Positions 1 to 6,628 of a stretch of 7,625 bases of DNA are shown here, one piece after another. The notes under the pieces are model-generated. The model was not told the DNA's origin. It made no database searches and saw nothing but the letters and a program-made list of their open reading frames with translations. The position numbers were made by a program, and so were the translations under genes. The stretch comes from DAOSVX01 sp964440405 (GTDB lineage Bacteria; Bacillota_I; Bacilli_A; RF39; UBA660): positions 1 to 7,625 of the forward strand of contig CAYTSB010000043.1 of assembly GCA_964440405.1 (NCBI GenBank), given 5' to 3'. How positions within the stretch are numbered: the stretch's first letter is position 1; each line of letters starts with the position of its first letter.

Positions 1-168
1 TCAAAAATCAATTGTGTTCTCATTTAATTTGTACAATTTAGTGTTGACAATCCAGTCATAGTTTTTCTTTTCACAATATTCTTTAATCATTCTAAGTTGT
101 GAATCAATAGAATATCCATTATCTTTTTGATCATCAGTTGAAACTCTAACATAAACTCCACATCTCAC
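1..168 (-). pseudogene. Serine site-specific recombinase, N-terminal fragment
   Basis: The minus strand reads a GTG start at 168-166 and a TGA stop at 3-1, giving 55 residues. An excellent ribosome binding site (AAAGGAG, 8 nt upstream) supports the GTG. Residues 2-38 match the start of the resolvase/invertase catalytic domain of large serine recombinases: RCGVYVRVSTDDQ, with Ser10 as the expected nucleophile and Arg8 nearby, followed by GYSIDSQ and a helix ending KEYCEKKNYD. In full-length members the next stretch normally leads into a GxSG-type motif and then several hundred more residues. Here it is replaced by an unrelated 17-residue tail and a stop. It is therefore read as a truncated, inactive gene, probably from an integrated phage or mobile element. 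The stop falls exactly on the window edge, so I cannot see whether the rest of the gene lies beyond it in another frame. Confidence 0.7.
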
Positions 169-193
169 AAAATCATCTCCTTTCTTTTATATT

Positions 194-213
194 TGAGAGA
201 AGTTATCCTCTCA
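194..213 (-). promoter_or_regulatory. Hairpin in the leader of the recombinase fragment
   Basis: TGAGAG (194-199) pairs perfectly with CTCTCA (208-213) around an 8-nt loop. It lies between the stop of the 92-residue gene (253) and the recombinase ribosome binding site (about 177-183). No T-run follows on the minus strand, so it does not look like an intrinsic terminator. It could influence translation or stability of the downstream message, but that is inference from position only. Confidence 0.35.
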
Positions 214-252
214 CTCGTTTGGCACTTTATAAGCAAAAAGTTAAGTGTGAAA

Positions 253-531
253 TTACAATTTCTTTAAAATTTTACACATTTCCTGTAAAGTATACTTATC
301 ATTATGTTCTTTCACATAGAAATGTTTATTAGATATTTCATTAATTTTATACTCATAAATAGTAAGTTTTATTGGTGATGATATTAAATATTCAGTAGGG
401 TCAATAAACTTTAAATTTGTATGCTCAAGAATTTTAACTTTGCCATTTTTAGTTTTATAGTCATAACATTTAATAATATCAATAATACTTGAGTTAGGTT
501 TTAATATTTCTATTGTTTTAAAATTAAGCAT
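253..531 (-). CDS. Hypothetical protein, 92 residues, unrecognised
   Basis: I do not recognise this protein. The frame opens with ATG at 531-529 and is preceded by a near-perfect Shine-Dalgarno sequence (AAGGAGG, complement of 542-548) with 10 nt spacing, and it ends in TAA. The product is small, lysine-rich and soluble-looking: there is no signal peptide or membrane segment. Its centre is rich in Ile, Lys and Tyr and would suit alternating beta strands, and it ends in a likely helix (YTLQEMCKILKKL). It lies downstream of the tRNA-Gly terminator and 84 nt upstream of the recombinase fragment on the same strand, so the two may be co-transcribed as part of one mobile-element remnant. A role as an element-encoded regulator or accessory protein is possible from context, but nothing in the sequence shows it. 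Confidence 0.65.
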   Translation of the reverse strand: MLNFKTIEILKPNSSIIDIIKCYDYKTKNGKVKILEHTNLKFIDPTEYLISSPIKLTIYEYKINEISNKHFYVKEHNDKYTLQEMCKILKKL

Positions 532-607
532 TAAAAAATGTCCTCCTTCCTAGAAAGAGAACATCTATATATGTCTTCCAAGCTAACAGAGGGTTAGATT
601 TTAGACA

Positions 608-643
608 TTAAAAAACTTACGACACCATAATAGGTTCGTAAGT
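608..643 (-). terminator. Intrinsic terminator of tRNA-Gly
   Basis: Reading the minus strand, ACTTACGA (complement of 636-643) pairs perfectly with TCGTAAGT (complement of 615-622). A further ACC/GGT pairing inside the loop extends the stem past a one-base bulge. It is followed by a short T-run (complement of 611-614 and neighbours). It begins 11 nt past the tRNA 3' end, where a tRNA terminator is expected. Confidence 0.75.
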
Positions 644-653
644 TGTATTCAAT

Positions 654-727
654 TGGAGCAGATAAGGAGAATCGAACTCCCATTCTAAGCTTGGGAAGCT
701 TATGTTCTACCATTAAACTATATCTGC
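654..727 (-). tRNA. tRNA-Gly(CCC)
   Basis: The 74-nt sequence folds as a complete cloverleaf. The acceptor stem is a perfect 7-bp pair (GCAGATA with TATCTGC). The D arm contains AATGGT. The anticodon stem is TAAGC/GCTTA around the loop TTCCCAA, giving anticodon CCC. The variable loop is 4 nt, and the T arm has the loop TTCGATT and a 5-bp stem with one G-U pair. The discriminator base is U, usual for bacterial tRNA-Gly, and the 3' CCA is encoded. It decodes GGG. It has its own candidate promoter and terminator, so it appears to be a single-gene unit. Confidence 0.95.
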
Positions 728-735
728 ATGAATAA

Positions 736-764
736 AATATATCACTATTTTTCTTTTAAAACAA
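736..764 (-). promoter_or_regulatory. Candidate sigma-A promoter of tRNA-Gly
   Basis: On the minus strand a -35-like TTGTTT (complement of 759-764) and a -10-like TATATT (complement of 736-741) are separated by exactly 17 bp. The predicted start of transcription, about 729, lies one or two bases before the mature tRNA 5' end, giving a very short leader. The match is reasonable, but in DNA this AT-rich chance matches are common. Confidence 0.5.
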
Positions 765-782
765 GAATTTATATTACCCTAA

Positions 783-815
783 AAGCTAACATTAGTATTA
801 TAATATATTTAGCTT
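783..815 (+). promoter_or_regulatory. Possible promoter/operator of the ABC exporter pair
   Basis: A perfect -10 hexamer TATAAT lies at 799-804. It is bracketed by a 7-bp inverted repeat, AAGCTAA at 783-789 and TTAGCTT at 809-815, so a bound repressor would cover the -10. No good -35 is present: the 17-bp position reads ACCCTA. The right arm runs to the edge of the N gap, so the downstream leader is incomplete. Multidrug ABC exporter genes are often controlled by MarR- or GntR-type repressors, but no regulator gene is in the window and the operator reading is inference. Confidence 0.35.
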
Positions 816-818
816 AAA

Positions 819-828
819 NNNNNNNNNN
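819..828. other. Assembly gap (10 Ns)
   Basis: Ten undetermined bases join two contigs. The left side ends in GCTTAAA and the right side begins with the same seven bases, which suggests two overlapping contig ends placed next to each other rather than truly missing DNA. The link between the tRNA/recombinase region and the ABC exporter genes therefore rests on scaffolding. Confidence 0.95.
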
Positions 829-855
829 GCTTAAATAGATTTAAATGGAGGAAAC

Positions 856-2610
856 ATGATAAAACTACTTAAAAATTTAAAAAAGAGAGACATTATTTTA
901 ATACTATTTATTATTATTTTAATTGTTAGTCAGGTTTGGTTAGATTTAAAATTACCTGATTATATGTCAAAAATTACCGCTTTAATCCAAAATGGCAATA
1001 ATGGAATAAAAGGCATCTTAAAAGAAGGTTCCAAAATGCTATTATGCGCTTTTGGCAGTTTAATTGGAGCTTTTATAGTTGGTTATGCCGTTGCTAATAT
1101 TGCTGCCAGTTTTACTCAAAGAGTAAGAGAAAAAGTATTTAAAAAAGTTGAAGAATTTTCAATGGAAGAGATCAAGAAATTTTCTATAAGCAGTTTAATA
1201 ACAAGAACAACAAACGATATTAATCAAGTTCAATTTTTAATTGTAATGGGTTTACAAATGATTATTAAAGCACCTATAATGGCCATCTGGGCTCTTCAGA
1301 AAATAAGTAATAAAGGATTTGAATTTACTTTAATTACTGCTTGCGGGGTCTTTGCTATAACATTAGTTATAATTGTTTTAATATTGCTGGTAATGCCAAA
1401 ATTTAAAAAAATGCAGGTTCTTACAGATAATTTAACAAATGTCACTAGAGAGAATTTAACTGGAATCAGAGTCATCAGAGCTTTTAATGCCGAGGATTTT
1501 CAAAAGAATAAATTTAGTAATGCTAATCAAGAGCTTACTGATACGCAAATGTTTACTCAAAGAGCAATGGCTTTTTTAAATCCTTTCATGTCACTGATAA
1601 TGGCTGGAATTACTTTATCTATTTATTGGGTCGGAGCTTACCTAATTGATCAGGCGAGTATGCTAAACAAAATAGAACTATTTAGCAATGTAGTAGTATT
1701 TTCTTCCTATGCAATTCAAGTTATAATTGCTTTTATGTTTTTGATAATGATCTTTGTTTTATATCCTAGAGCCAGTGTGGCCGCTAAAAGAATAAATGAA
1801 GTTTTGGATACTAAAGCCAAAATTAAAGATGGAGATATTAAAGAAAATTCTAATGATTTAAAAGGTATTATTGAGTTTAAAAAGGTTTGCTTTAAATATC
1901 CAGATGCTGAAGAATATATGCTAAAAGATATCTCTTTTAAAATTAATACTGGCGAAACAGTAGCTTTTATCGGCTCAACCGGTAGTGGTAAATCAACTTT
2001 AATTAATTTAATTCCAAGATTTTACGATGTTTCTGATGGCGAAATATTGCTTGATGGTATAAATATTAAAGACTACAATCTGGAATACCTGTATAATAAA
2101 ATTGGCTATATTTCACAAAAGGCGATTTTATTTAGAGGCTCTATTAAAGAAAATGTTGGATACGGCAATAAAAAAATATCACTTGCTAAAATAAAAAAAG
2201 CCGTTAAAATTGCACAGGCAAAAGATTTTGTTGAAAAAACGACTAAAAAATATGATTCTTATATTGCTCAAAATGGAACTAATATCAGTGGTGGTCAAAA
2301 ACAAAGGTTATCCATTGCCAGAGCCATAGCTAAAGATCCTGAAGTATTAATTTTTGATGATTCTTTCAGTGCCTTAGATTATAAAACTGATTATAATCTT
2401 CGTAAAGAATTAAAAAAACATACTAAAGATACTACTATTTTAATCGTAGCTCAAAGGATTGGAACAATTAAAAATGCCGACAAGATTATTGTCTTAGATA
2501 ATGGTAATTGTGTTGGTATGGGTAGTCATAATGAGCTTATGAAAAAATGTAAAATATATCAAGAGATCGCTTTATCTCAACTATCGAAGGAGGAACTAGC
2601 TAATGAATAG
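856..2610 (+). CDS. Heterodimeric ABC exporter, degenerate-site subunit
   Basis: This is a half-transporter of 584 residues: an N-terminal six-helix membrane domain (about 12-305) and a C-terminal ATPase domain (about 337-575). It would pair with the product of the next gene to export drugs, lipids or peptides across the cell membrane. Visible motifs are the A-loop Tyr348, Walker A GSTGSGKST (373-381), Q-loop Gln421, signature ISGGQ (477-481) and Walker B VLIFDD (497-502). The catalytic glutamate after Walker B is Asp502 and the switch histidine is Gln533 (VAQR). These are the substitutions known in the non-catalytic subunit of heterodimeric exporters such as TM287. GGAGG at 847-851 supports the ATG. 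The last 8 bases overlap the start of the partner gene, so the two are translationally coupled. The family and subunit type are secure; the substrate is unknown. Confidence 0.93.
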   Translation: MIKLLKNLKKRDIILILFIIILIVSQVWLDLKLPDYMSKITALIQNGNNGIKGILKEGSKMLLCAFGSLIGAFIVGYAVANIAASFTQRVREKVFKKVEEFSMEEIKKFSISSLITRTTNDINQVQFLIVMGLQMIIKAPIMAIWALQKISNKGFEFTLITACGVFAITLVIIVLILLVMPKFKKMQVLTDNLTNVTRENLTGIRVIRAFNAEDFQKNKFSNANQELTDTQMFTQRAMAFLNPFMSLIMAGITLSIYWVGAYLIDQASMLNKIELFSNVVVFSSYAIQVIIAFMFLIMIFVLYPRASVAAKRINEVLDTKAKIKDGDIKENSNDLKGIIEFKKVCFKYPDAEEYMLKDISFKINTGETVAFIGSTGSGKSTLINLIPRFYDVSDGEILLDGINIKDYNLEYLYNKIGYISQKAILFRGSIKENVGYGNKKISLAKIKKAVKIAQAKDFVEKTTKKYDSYIAQNGTNISGGQKQRLSIARAIAKDPEVLIFDDSFSALDYKTDYNLRKELKKHTKDTTILIVAQRIGTIKNADKIIVLDNGNCVGMGSHNELMKKCKIYQEIALSQLSKEELANE

Positions 2611-4396
2611 AAAACCTTTGGGGACAAAACCCACAGCCGAAAAAGCTAAAAATGTTAAACAGGCATTTGCTAACTTAATTTTATATATTAAGCCTTTTAT
2701 GCCTCTTATTATAATTTCTACAATTCTGGCTGTTTTAAGTAGTGTCCTATCAATTTTAGGACCCAATAAACTAAAAGAAATGACTAACATCATAGCTGAA
2801 GGGTTTATGACCAAGATTAATTTAAGTAAATTAGAAGATATTGCTATAATTCTTGTATTATTTTATAGCTTTAGTTTTATATTTAATTATCTACAGGGAT
2901 TTATTATGGCTACTGTAACTAATAAATTTTCTAAAAAACTAAGAAATGAAATCTCAAATAAAATCAATGAATTACCACTTAAATATTTTGATAATAATAG
3001 TATTGGTGACATTTTATCAAGAGTTACTAATGATATTGATACTATTAGCCAGTCAATTAATCAAAGTATTGGAACTCTTGTTAGTAGCATAACTCTTTTA
3101 ATTGGTTCAATTGTTATGATGTTTGTAACTAATTATATCTTGGCTTTAACTGCAATTTTTTCAACTATAGCAGGATTTGCTTTAATGATTTTAATTCTTA
3201 AAAAGTCTCAGAAATATTTTGATACTTATCAAAAAGAACTGGGCAATATTAATGGTTATATTGAAGAAATATATACCGGACATAATATTGTTAAAGTTTA
3301 CAATGGTACTGAAAAAGCAAATAAAGAGTTTAATAAAATTAATAAACGATTATATGAAAGCTCCCGTAAAAGTCAATTTTTATCTGGTTTAATGCATCCT
3401 ATAATGAATTTTATCGGTAATTTCGGATATGTTGCAGTTTGTATTATCGGCGCTATTTTAGTTATTAATGGACATATTACTTTTGGTGTTATTGTTGCAT
3501 TTATGATTTATATTAGATTATTCTCTCAACCTCTAACTCAGATTGCTCAAGCAACTACTGTTCTACAATCAACTGCTGCAGCTTCTGAAAGAGTATTTGA
3601 ATTTTTAAAAGAGGAAGCAATGCCTGAAGAAAAAAACAATAAACCTCTAGAGATTAAAAATGTTAAAGGTAATGTATCATTTGAACACGTTAAATTTGGT
3701 TATAATCAAGAGAAAATTATTATTAAAGACTTTAGTGCCAAAATAAAAGCTGGGCAAAAAATAGCCATTGTTGGACCAACTGGAGCGGGAAAAACCACCA
3801 TTGTTAACCTCTTAATGAAATTTTATGATCTTAACAGCGGTGATATAAAAATTGATAATATCTCTTTAAAAGATTTAACAAGAGAAAATATTCATGATTT
3901 ATTTGTTATGGTCCTACAGGACACTTGGATATTTAATGATACGATAAAGCAAAATATTAAATATAATAAAAAAAATGTCACTGACAAAGAAATTGAAAAT
4001 GCCTGCAAAAGAGTTGAATTAGATCATTTTATCAAGACTTTACCAGATGGTTATGATACTGTTCTAACTAATTCTGAAAGTTTATCAGTTGGTCAGAAAC
4101 AATTACTTACGATTGCAAGGGGAATGGTTAAATCTTCTCCCCTACTTATTCTAGATGAAGCAACCAGCAGCGTTGATACCAGAACCGAAGAATTAGTTCA
4201 AAAAGCCATGGATAAATTAACTGAAGGCAAAACATCATTTATTATTGCTCATAGGTTATCAACCATTAAAAATGCTGACTTAATCTTGGTTATGAATAAT
4301 GGAAATATAATTGAGCAGGGAACTCATAAATCATTATTAAAACAAAATGGCTTTTATGCTGAACTTTATAACTCCCAATTTGAAAACATAAATTAA
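2603..4396 (+). CDS. Heterodimeric ABC exporter, catalytic subunit
   Basis: The second half-transporter has 597 residues, close to the TM288 length. A roughly 28-residue cytoplasmic lead precedes six membrane helices (about 30-320), followed by the ATPase domain (about 355-590). Motifs are A-loop Tyr367, Walker A GPTGAGKTT (391-399), Q-loop Gln439, Walker B LLILDE (514-519) with catalytic Glu519, D-loop SSVD, and switch His550 (IIAHR). The signature is LSVGQ (494-498) instead of LSGGQ. In a head-to-tail dimer this altered signature faces the degenerate Walker motifs of the partner, so one site is weak and the other (this Walker set with the partner's ISGGQ) is competent. AAGGAGG at 2587-2593, inside the preceding gene, gives 9-nt spacing to the ATG. 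Gene order, with the degenerate subunit first, matches TM287/TM288. The substrate cannot be told from sequence. Confidence 0.93.
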   Translation: MNRKPLGTKPTAEKAKNVKQAFANLILYIKPFMPLIIISTILAVLSSVLSILGPNKLKEMTNIIAEGFMTKINLSKLEDIAIILVLFYSFSFIFNYLQGFIMATVTNKFSKKLRNEISNKINELPLKYFDNNSIGDILSRVTNDIDTISQSINQSIGTLVSSITLLIGSIVMMFVTNYILALTAIFSTIAGFALMILILKKSQKYFDTYQKELGNINGYIEEIYTGHNIVKVYNGTEKANKEFNKINKRLYESSRKSQFLSGLMHPIMNFIGNFGYVAVCIIGAILVINGHITFGVIVAFMIYIRLFSQPLTQIAQATTVLQSTAAASERVFEFLKEEAMPEEKNNKPLEIKNVKGNVSFEHVKFGYNQEKIIIKDFSAKIKAGQKIAIVGPTGAGKTTIVNLLMKFYDLNSGDIKIDNISLKDLTRENIHDLFVMVLQDTWIFNDTIKQNIKYNKKNVTDKEIENACKRVELDHFIKTLPDGYDTVLTNSESLSVGQKQLLTIARGMVKSSPLLILDEATSSVDTRTEELVQKAMDKLTEGKTSFIIAHRLSTIKNADLILVMNNGNIIEQGTHKSLLKQNGFYAELYNSQFENIN

Positions 4397-4417
4397 AAAC
4401 TTCTTACGAAGTTTTTT
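4396..4417. terminator. Terminator after the ABC operon, probably bidirectional
   Basis: AAAACTTC (4396-4403) pairs with GAAGTTTT (4408-4415) around the loop TTAC, and T runs through 4417. The hairpin starts on the last base of the ABC stop codon. The complementary A-run at 4395-4399 gives five Ts on the minus strand, so it could also stop transcripts from the convergent LysM gene. An AT-only hairpin (4423-4429 with 4434-4440) sits next to it and may help on the minus strand. I see nothing else in 4441-4505. Confidence 0.8.
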
Positions 4418-4505
4418 ATAATAAAAATTCTTTAATTTTTTCATAAATGTGATCCTTTTTCGATTAAATTTATTGATAAAATTAAGATTTTTTTGCCAGC
4501 AATAT

Positions 4506-5273
4506 CTAACTAGATCTTATCTTTAACTGCTGACCAATACTTATTAAATTACTTGTTAAGTTATTAAGTGACTTGATATCATCTACTGTCATACCATGTT
4601 TCTGAGCAATACTCCATAAAGTATCCCCTCTTTGAACAGTGTAAATAATTATATCTGATGATCCAGGAATGATTAGCTGTTGTCCGACAATTAATAAGTC
4701 ACTTGTTAAATTATTATAACTCTTTATGACATCAACTGTGGTGTTAAATCTTCTGGCAATACTCCACAAAGTGTCTCCTTTTTGTACTGTGTAAGTAACA
4801 TTCGTAGTCGGTGGTGTAGCTTCACTTGATAACAATATTTTTTGACCGATTGATAATATATCACTCGTTAAGTTGTTTATCCTTTTTAATTCTTCTACTG
4901 TTGTATTGTGCATTCTAGCAATGCTCCACAAAGTATCTCCCTTTTCTACAATGTGATAGTTAGCACCAGGCTCACATATTGCTAAAGGCGAATATAAATA
5001 TATTAAAGCACTCCATGTATCTTTTCCAACAACGCCATCGGCTGTTAACTTATTATTGGTTTGAAAGGCTTTAACGCTTAATAATGTATCATTTCCAAAA
5101 ACGCCATCAATATTACCATCATAAAACATTAACTGCTTGAGTTGTGTTTGGAGTAATTCAACATATTCTCCCCTATCACCAGATGATAATGTTGGTCTAT
5201 CCAAAACTGGCGTGTCTTTTAATTCAGCTCTTTCAAATAACATTCCATAATTTTTTTTGTGAAATCCATTCAT
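4506..5273 (-). CDS. Peptidoglycan-binding protein, PG_binding_1 plus three LysM domains
   Basis: The product has 255 residues. A short N-terminal lead (1-28) precedes a PG_binding_1 domain (about 29-91, GDRGEYVELLQTQL, then NIDGVFG and ADGVVGKDTW). Three LysM domains follow at about 106-148, 161-203 and 211-253. Each has GDTLWSIA, an NNLTS segment and an IGQ or VGQ turn. LysM binds N-acetylglucosamine-containing glycans such as peptidoglycan. There is no catalytic domain, no signal peptide and no membrane segment. Related domain orders in spore-formers can carry a C-terminal peptidase, such as M14; here the protein stops four residues after the last LysM core. GAGGG 5-6 nt upstream supports the ATG. 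The gene is divergent from the SleC-like gene, which also lacks a signal peptide, suggesting a spore cortex or coat-associated binding protein. Domains are certain; the spore role is inferred. Confidence 0.9.
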   Translation of the reverse strand: MNGFHKKNYGMLFERAELKDTPVLDRPTLSSGDRGEYVELLQTQLKQLMFYDGNIDGVFGNDTLLSVKAFQTNNKLTADGVVGKDTWSALIYLYSPLAICEPGANYHIVEKGDTLWSIARMHNTTVEELKRINNLTSDILSIGQKILLSSEATPPTTNVTYTVQKGDTLWSIARRFNTTVDVIKSYNNLTSDLLIVGQQLIIPGSSDIIIYTVQRGDTLWSIAQKHGMTVDDIKSLNNLTSNLISIGQQLKIRSS

Positions 5274-5364
5274 TAATATCCCTCTTCTATTTTCATTATA
5301 TTTTACAATTTAAAAATAGTGACATTTTACCCAAATATGAATATATTGTGTTAGAGGTGATAAT
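5274..5364. promoter_or_regulatory. Divergent promoter region between LysM and SleC-like genes
   Basis: These 91 bp must hold the promoters of both genes. On the minus strand TATAAT (complement of 5295-5300) lies 22 nt from the LysM start, but no good -35 accompanies it. On the plus strand CATTTTA (5323-5329) fits the loose sigma-F/G -10 pattern CATnnTA, though I cannot pair it with a convincing -35. Ribosome binding sites flank both ends: GAGGG on the minus strand (complement of 5280-5284) and GAGGTGA at 5354-5360 on the plus strand. Sporulation-sigma control is expected from the genes but not demonstrated here. Confidence 0.4.
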
Positions 5365-6588
5365 ATGGAAAAAGGCTATCTAATCGTGAGTGTTTATGAA
5401 AATAATGAGGTAACTCCTATTAGCGATGCTACAGTAATAGTTAGGGGCGATAATTATGAAGAAAGTTTTACTACAGATGAAAATGGTAAAACTAAAACAA
5501 TTGAATTGGATGCTCCTTTAAAAATTTATTCATTAACTCCTCAAAGCAAAGTTAGACCTTATTCAGTATATGAAGTTACAGTATCAAAGCCCGGTTATGA
5601 AACAACCATTATAAATGGAGTTCAAATTTTTTCGGGTGAAACTTCACTTCAAAATATTTATTTAACAATTAGCAGTGCTATGCTTAAAGCTTTTAAAGCC
5701 AATGTCATTAACATACCTCCTCATTCACTATGGGAAAGTGAAGAAAGTGTAACAAGAAATAACCCAGTTAATAATGACCGCGTTTTACCGCAGATATTAA
5801 TACCCGAATATATAATAGTTCACGGTGGCGCTCCGAGTGATACTAATGTCGCTAATTATTATGTTTCTTTTATTGATTACATTAAAAATGTAGCTTCTGG
5901 TGAAATATACAGTACATGGCCAAAAGAAGCAATAAGAGCTAATATATATGCTATATTATCTTTTACCATGAATAGAATTTATACTGAATGGTATAAATCA
6001 CAAGGTTATAACTTTACAATAACTTCTTCTCCTAAATATGATCAGGTATATGTTCACAATAGAACTATTTTTAAAACTATAGTTGATATAGTTGATCAGA
6101 TATTTAAATATCATATCCAGCTTCCTAATAAAAATTTTCCGTTCTTGGCCCAATATAACGATGGAATTAAGACGAATAATCCTGGCTGGCTTAGTCAATG
6201 GGGAGCGAAAGATTTAGCCGATAAGGGATATACAGCAACTCAAATATTAAAATATTATTATATTGATGATTTATCACTTGTTAATGCCGATAAAATTAAT
6301 GGTCTACCCACTTCTTTTCCTGGTTTTAATTTAAGATCTGGTTCATGTAATGAAGCAGTCCAAAAGATTCAAATAATGATTAATACGATAAATGGTAGCT
6401 ATCCCGGTATTCCTAAAATTATTCCTGCTGATGGACAATATAAAGACAATACTATTCAAAGCATCAGAAAATTTCAAGAGGTGTTTAATCTTCCTGTAAC
6501 AGGGATAGTTGACTTTGCTACTTGGTATAGAATCTCATATATTTATATTGCTGTTAGAAAAATGCTTCAAGGTGTAGTAAGTAACTAA
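5365..6588 (+). CDS. sleC: SleC-like spore cortex-lytic enzyme
   Basis: The 407-residue protein matches the layout of clostridial SleC, a lytic transglycosylase made as a zymogen that degrades cortex peptidoglycan during germination. Residues 1-103 form an N-terminal beta domain like a carboxypeptidase regulatory domain (ISDATVIV, TTDENGKT, NGVQIFSGE). A linker to about 145 follows, then the SpoIID/LytB-like catalytic domain (about 146-305) with IPEYIIVHGG, NVASGEIYSTWPKEAIRAN and LSQWGAKDLADKGY. Glu180 in SGE aligns with the catalytic glutamate of SpoIID proteins. A PG_binding_1 domain follows (about 323-390, ending VTGIVDFATWY). Known SleC is activated by Csp proteases cutting between propiece and catalytic domain; the equivalent would be near residues 138-147. 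No signal peptide is seen, as in SleC. GAGGTGA upstream supports the ATG. No csp gene is in the window. Family assignment is from recalled motif similarity and is fairly firm. Confidence 0.88.
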   Translation: MEKGYLIVSVYENNEVTPISDATVIVRGDNYEESFTTDENGKTKTIELDAPLKIYSLTPQSKVRPYSVYEVTVSKPGYETTIINGVQIFSGETSLQNIYLTISSAMLKAFKANVINIPPHSLWESEESVTRNNPVNNDRVLPQILIPEYIIVHGGAPSDTNVANYYVSFIDYIKNVASGEIYSTWPKEAIRANIYAILSFTMNRIYTEWYKSQGYNFTITSSPKYDQVYVHNRTIFKTIVDIVDQIFKYHIQLPNKNFPFLAQYNDGIKTNNPGWLSQWGAKDLADKGYTATQILKYYYIDDLSLVNADKINGLPTSFPGFNLRSGSCNEAVQKIQIMINTINGSYPGIPKIIPADGQYKDNTIQSIRKFQEVFNLPVTGIVDFATWYRISYIYIAVRKMLQGVVSN

Positions 6589-6594
6589 AAATCA

Positions 6595-6603
6595 TGGTAG
6601 AAT
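6595..6603 (+). promoter_or_regulatory. Candidate extended -10 promoter of mscL
   Basis: TGGTAGAAT combines a TGn extension with a -10-like TAGAAT at 6598-6603. The predicted transcription start is near 6610, directly before the ribosome binding site GGAGG at 6611-6615. No -35 match is needed for an extended -10, and none is obvious. I see no convincing terminator after the SleC-like gene, so read-through from it is also possible. Confidence 0.4.
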
Positions 6604-6628
6604 AATTTTAGGAGGAATAAAAGCAAAT

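Noticed and set aside
1..3. Reading TGA as tryptophan so that the recombinase would continue past the window edge.
   Set aside because: Every tryptophan codon I checked in the long intact genes is TGG, and none of those frames contains TGA. The residues before the TGA also already depart from the recombinase family.
44..49. TTGACA as a plus-strand -35 promoter element.
   Set aside because: No acceptable -10 lies 16-18 bp downstream, and no plus-strand gene follows.
654..727. tRNA 3' end as the element attachment site.
   Set aside because: No second copy of the tRNA 3' sequence is present in the window, and serine recombinases rarely use tRNA genes.
2596..2814. Minus-strand frame over the start of the second ABC gene, and similar frames opposite the SleC-like, mscL and permease genes.
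   Set aside because: They are antisense shadows of well-supported genes and resemble no protein family.
608..4417. Shared CTTACGAA in the tRNA terminator and the ABC terminator as a special signal.
   Set aside because: Only eight bases are shared, and two simple hairpins in AT-rich DNA can share that by chance.
4515..4958. Repeated DNA blocks that might suggest an array or mobile repeat.
   Set aside because: They are the three LysM domains of one protein. They are diverged at DNA level, spaced 150-165 bp apart and fully coding.
5144..5383. 79-residue plus-strand reading frame.
   Set aside because: It overlaps the LysM gene on the opposite strand and the start of the SleC-like gene, has no ribosome binding site and no family resemblance.
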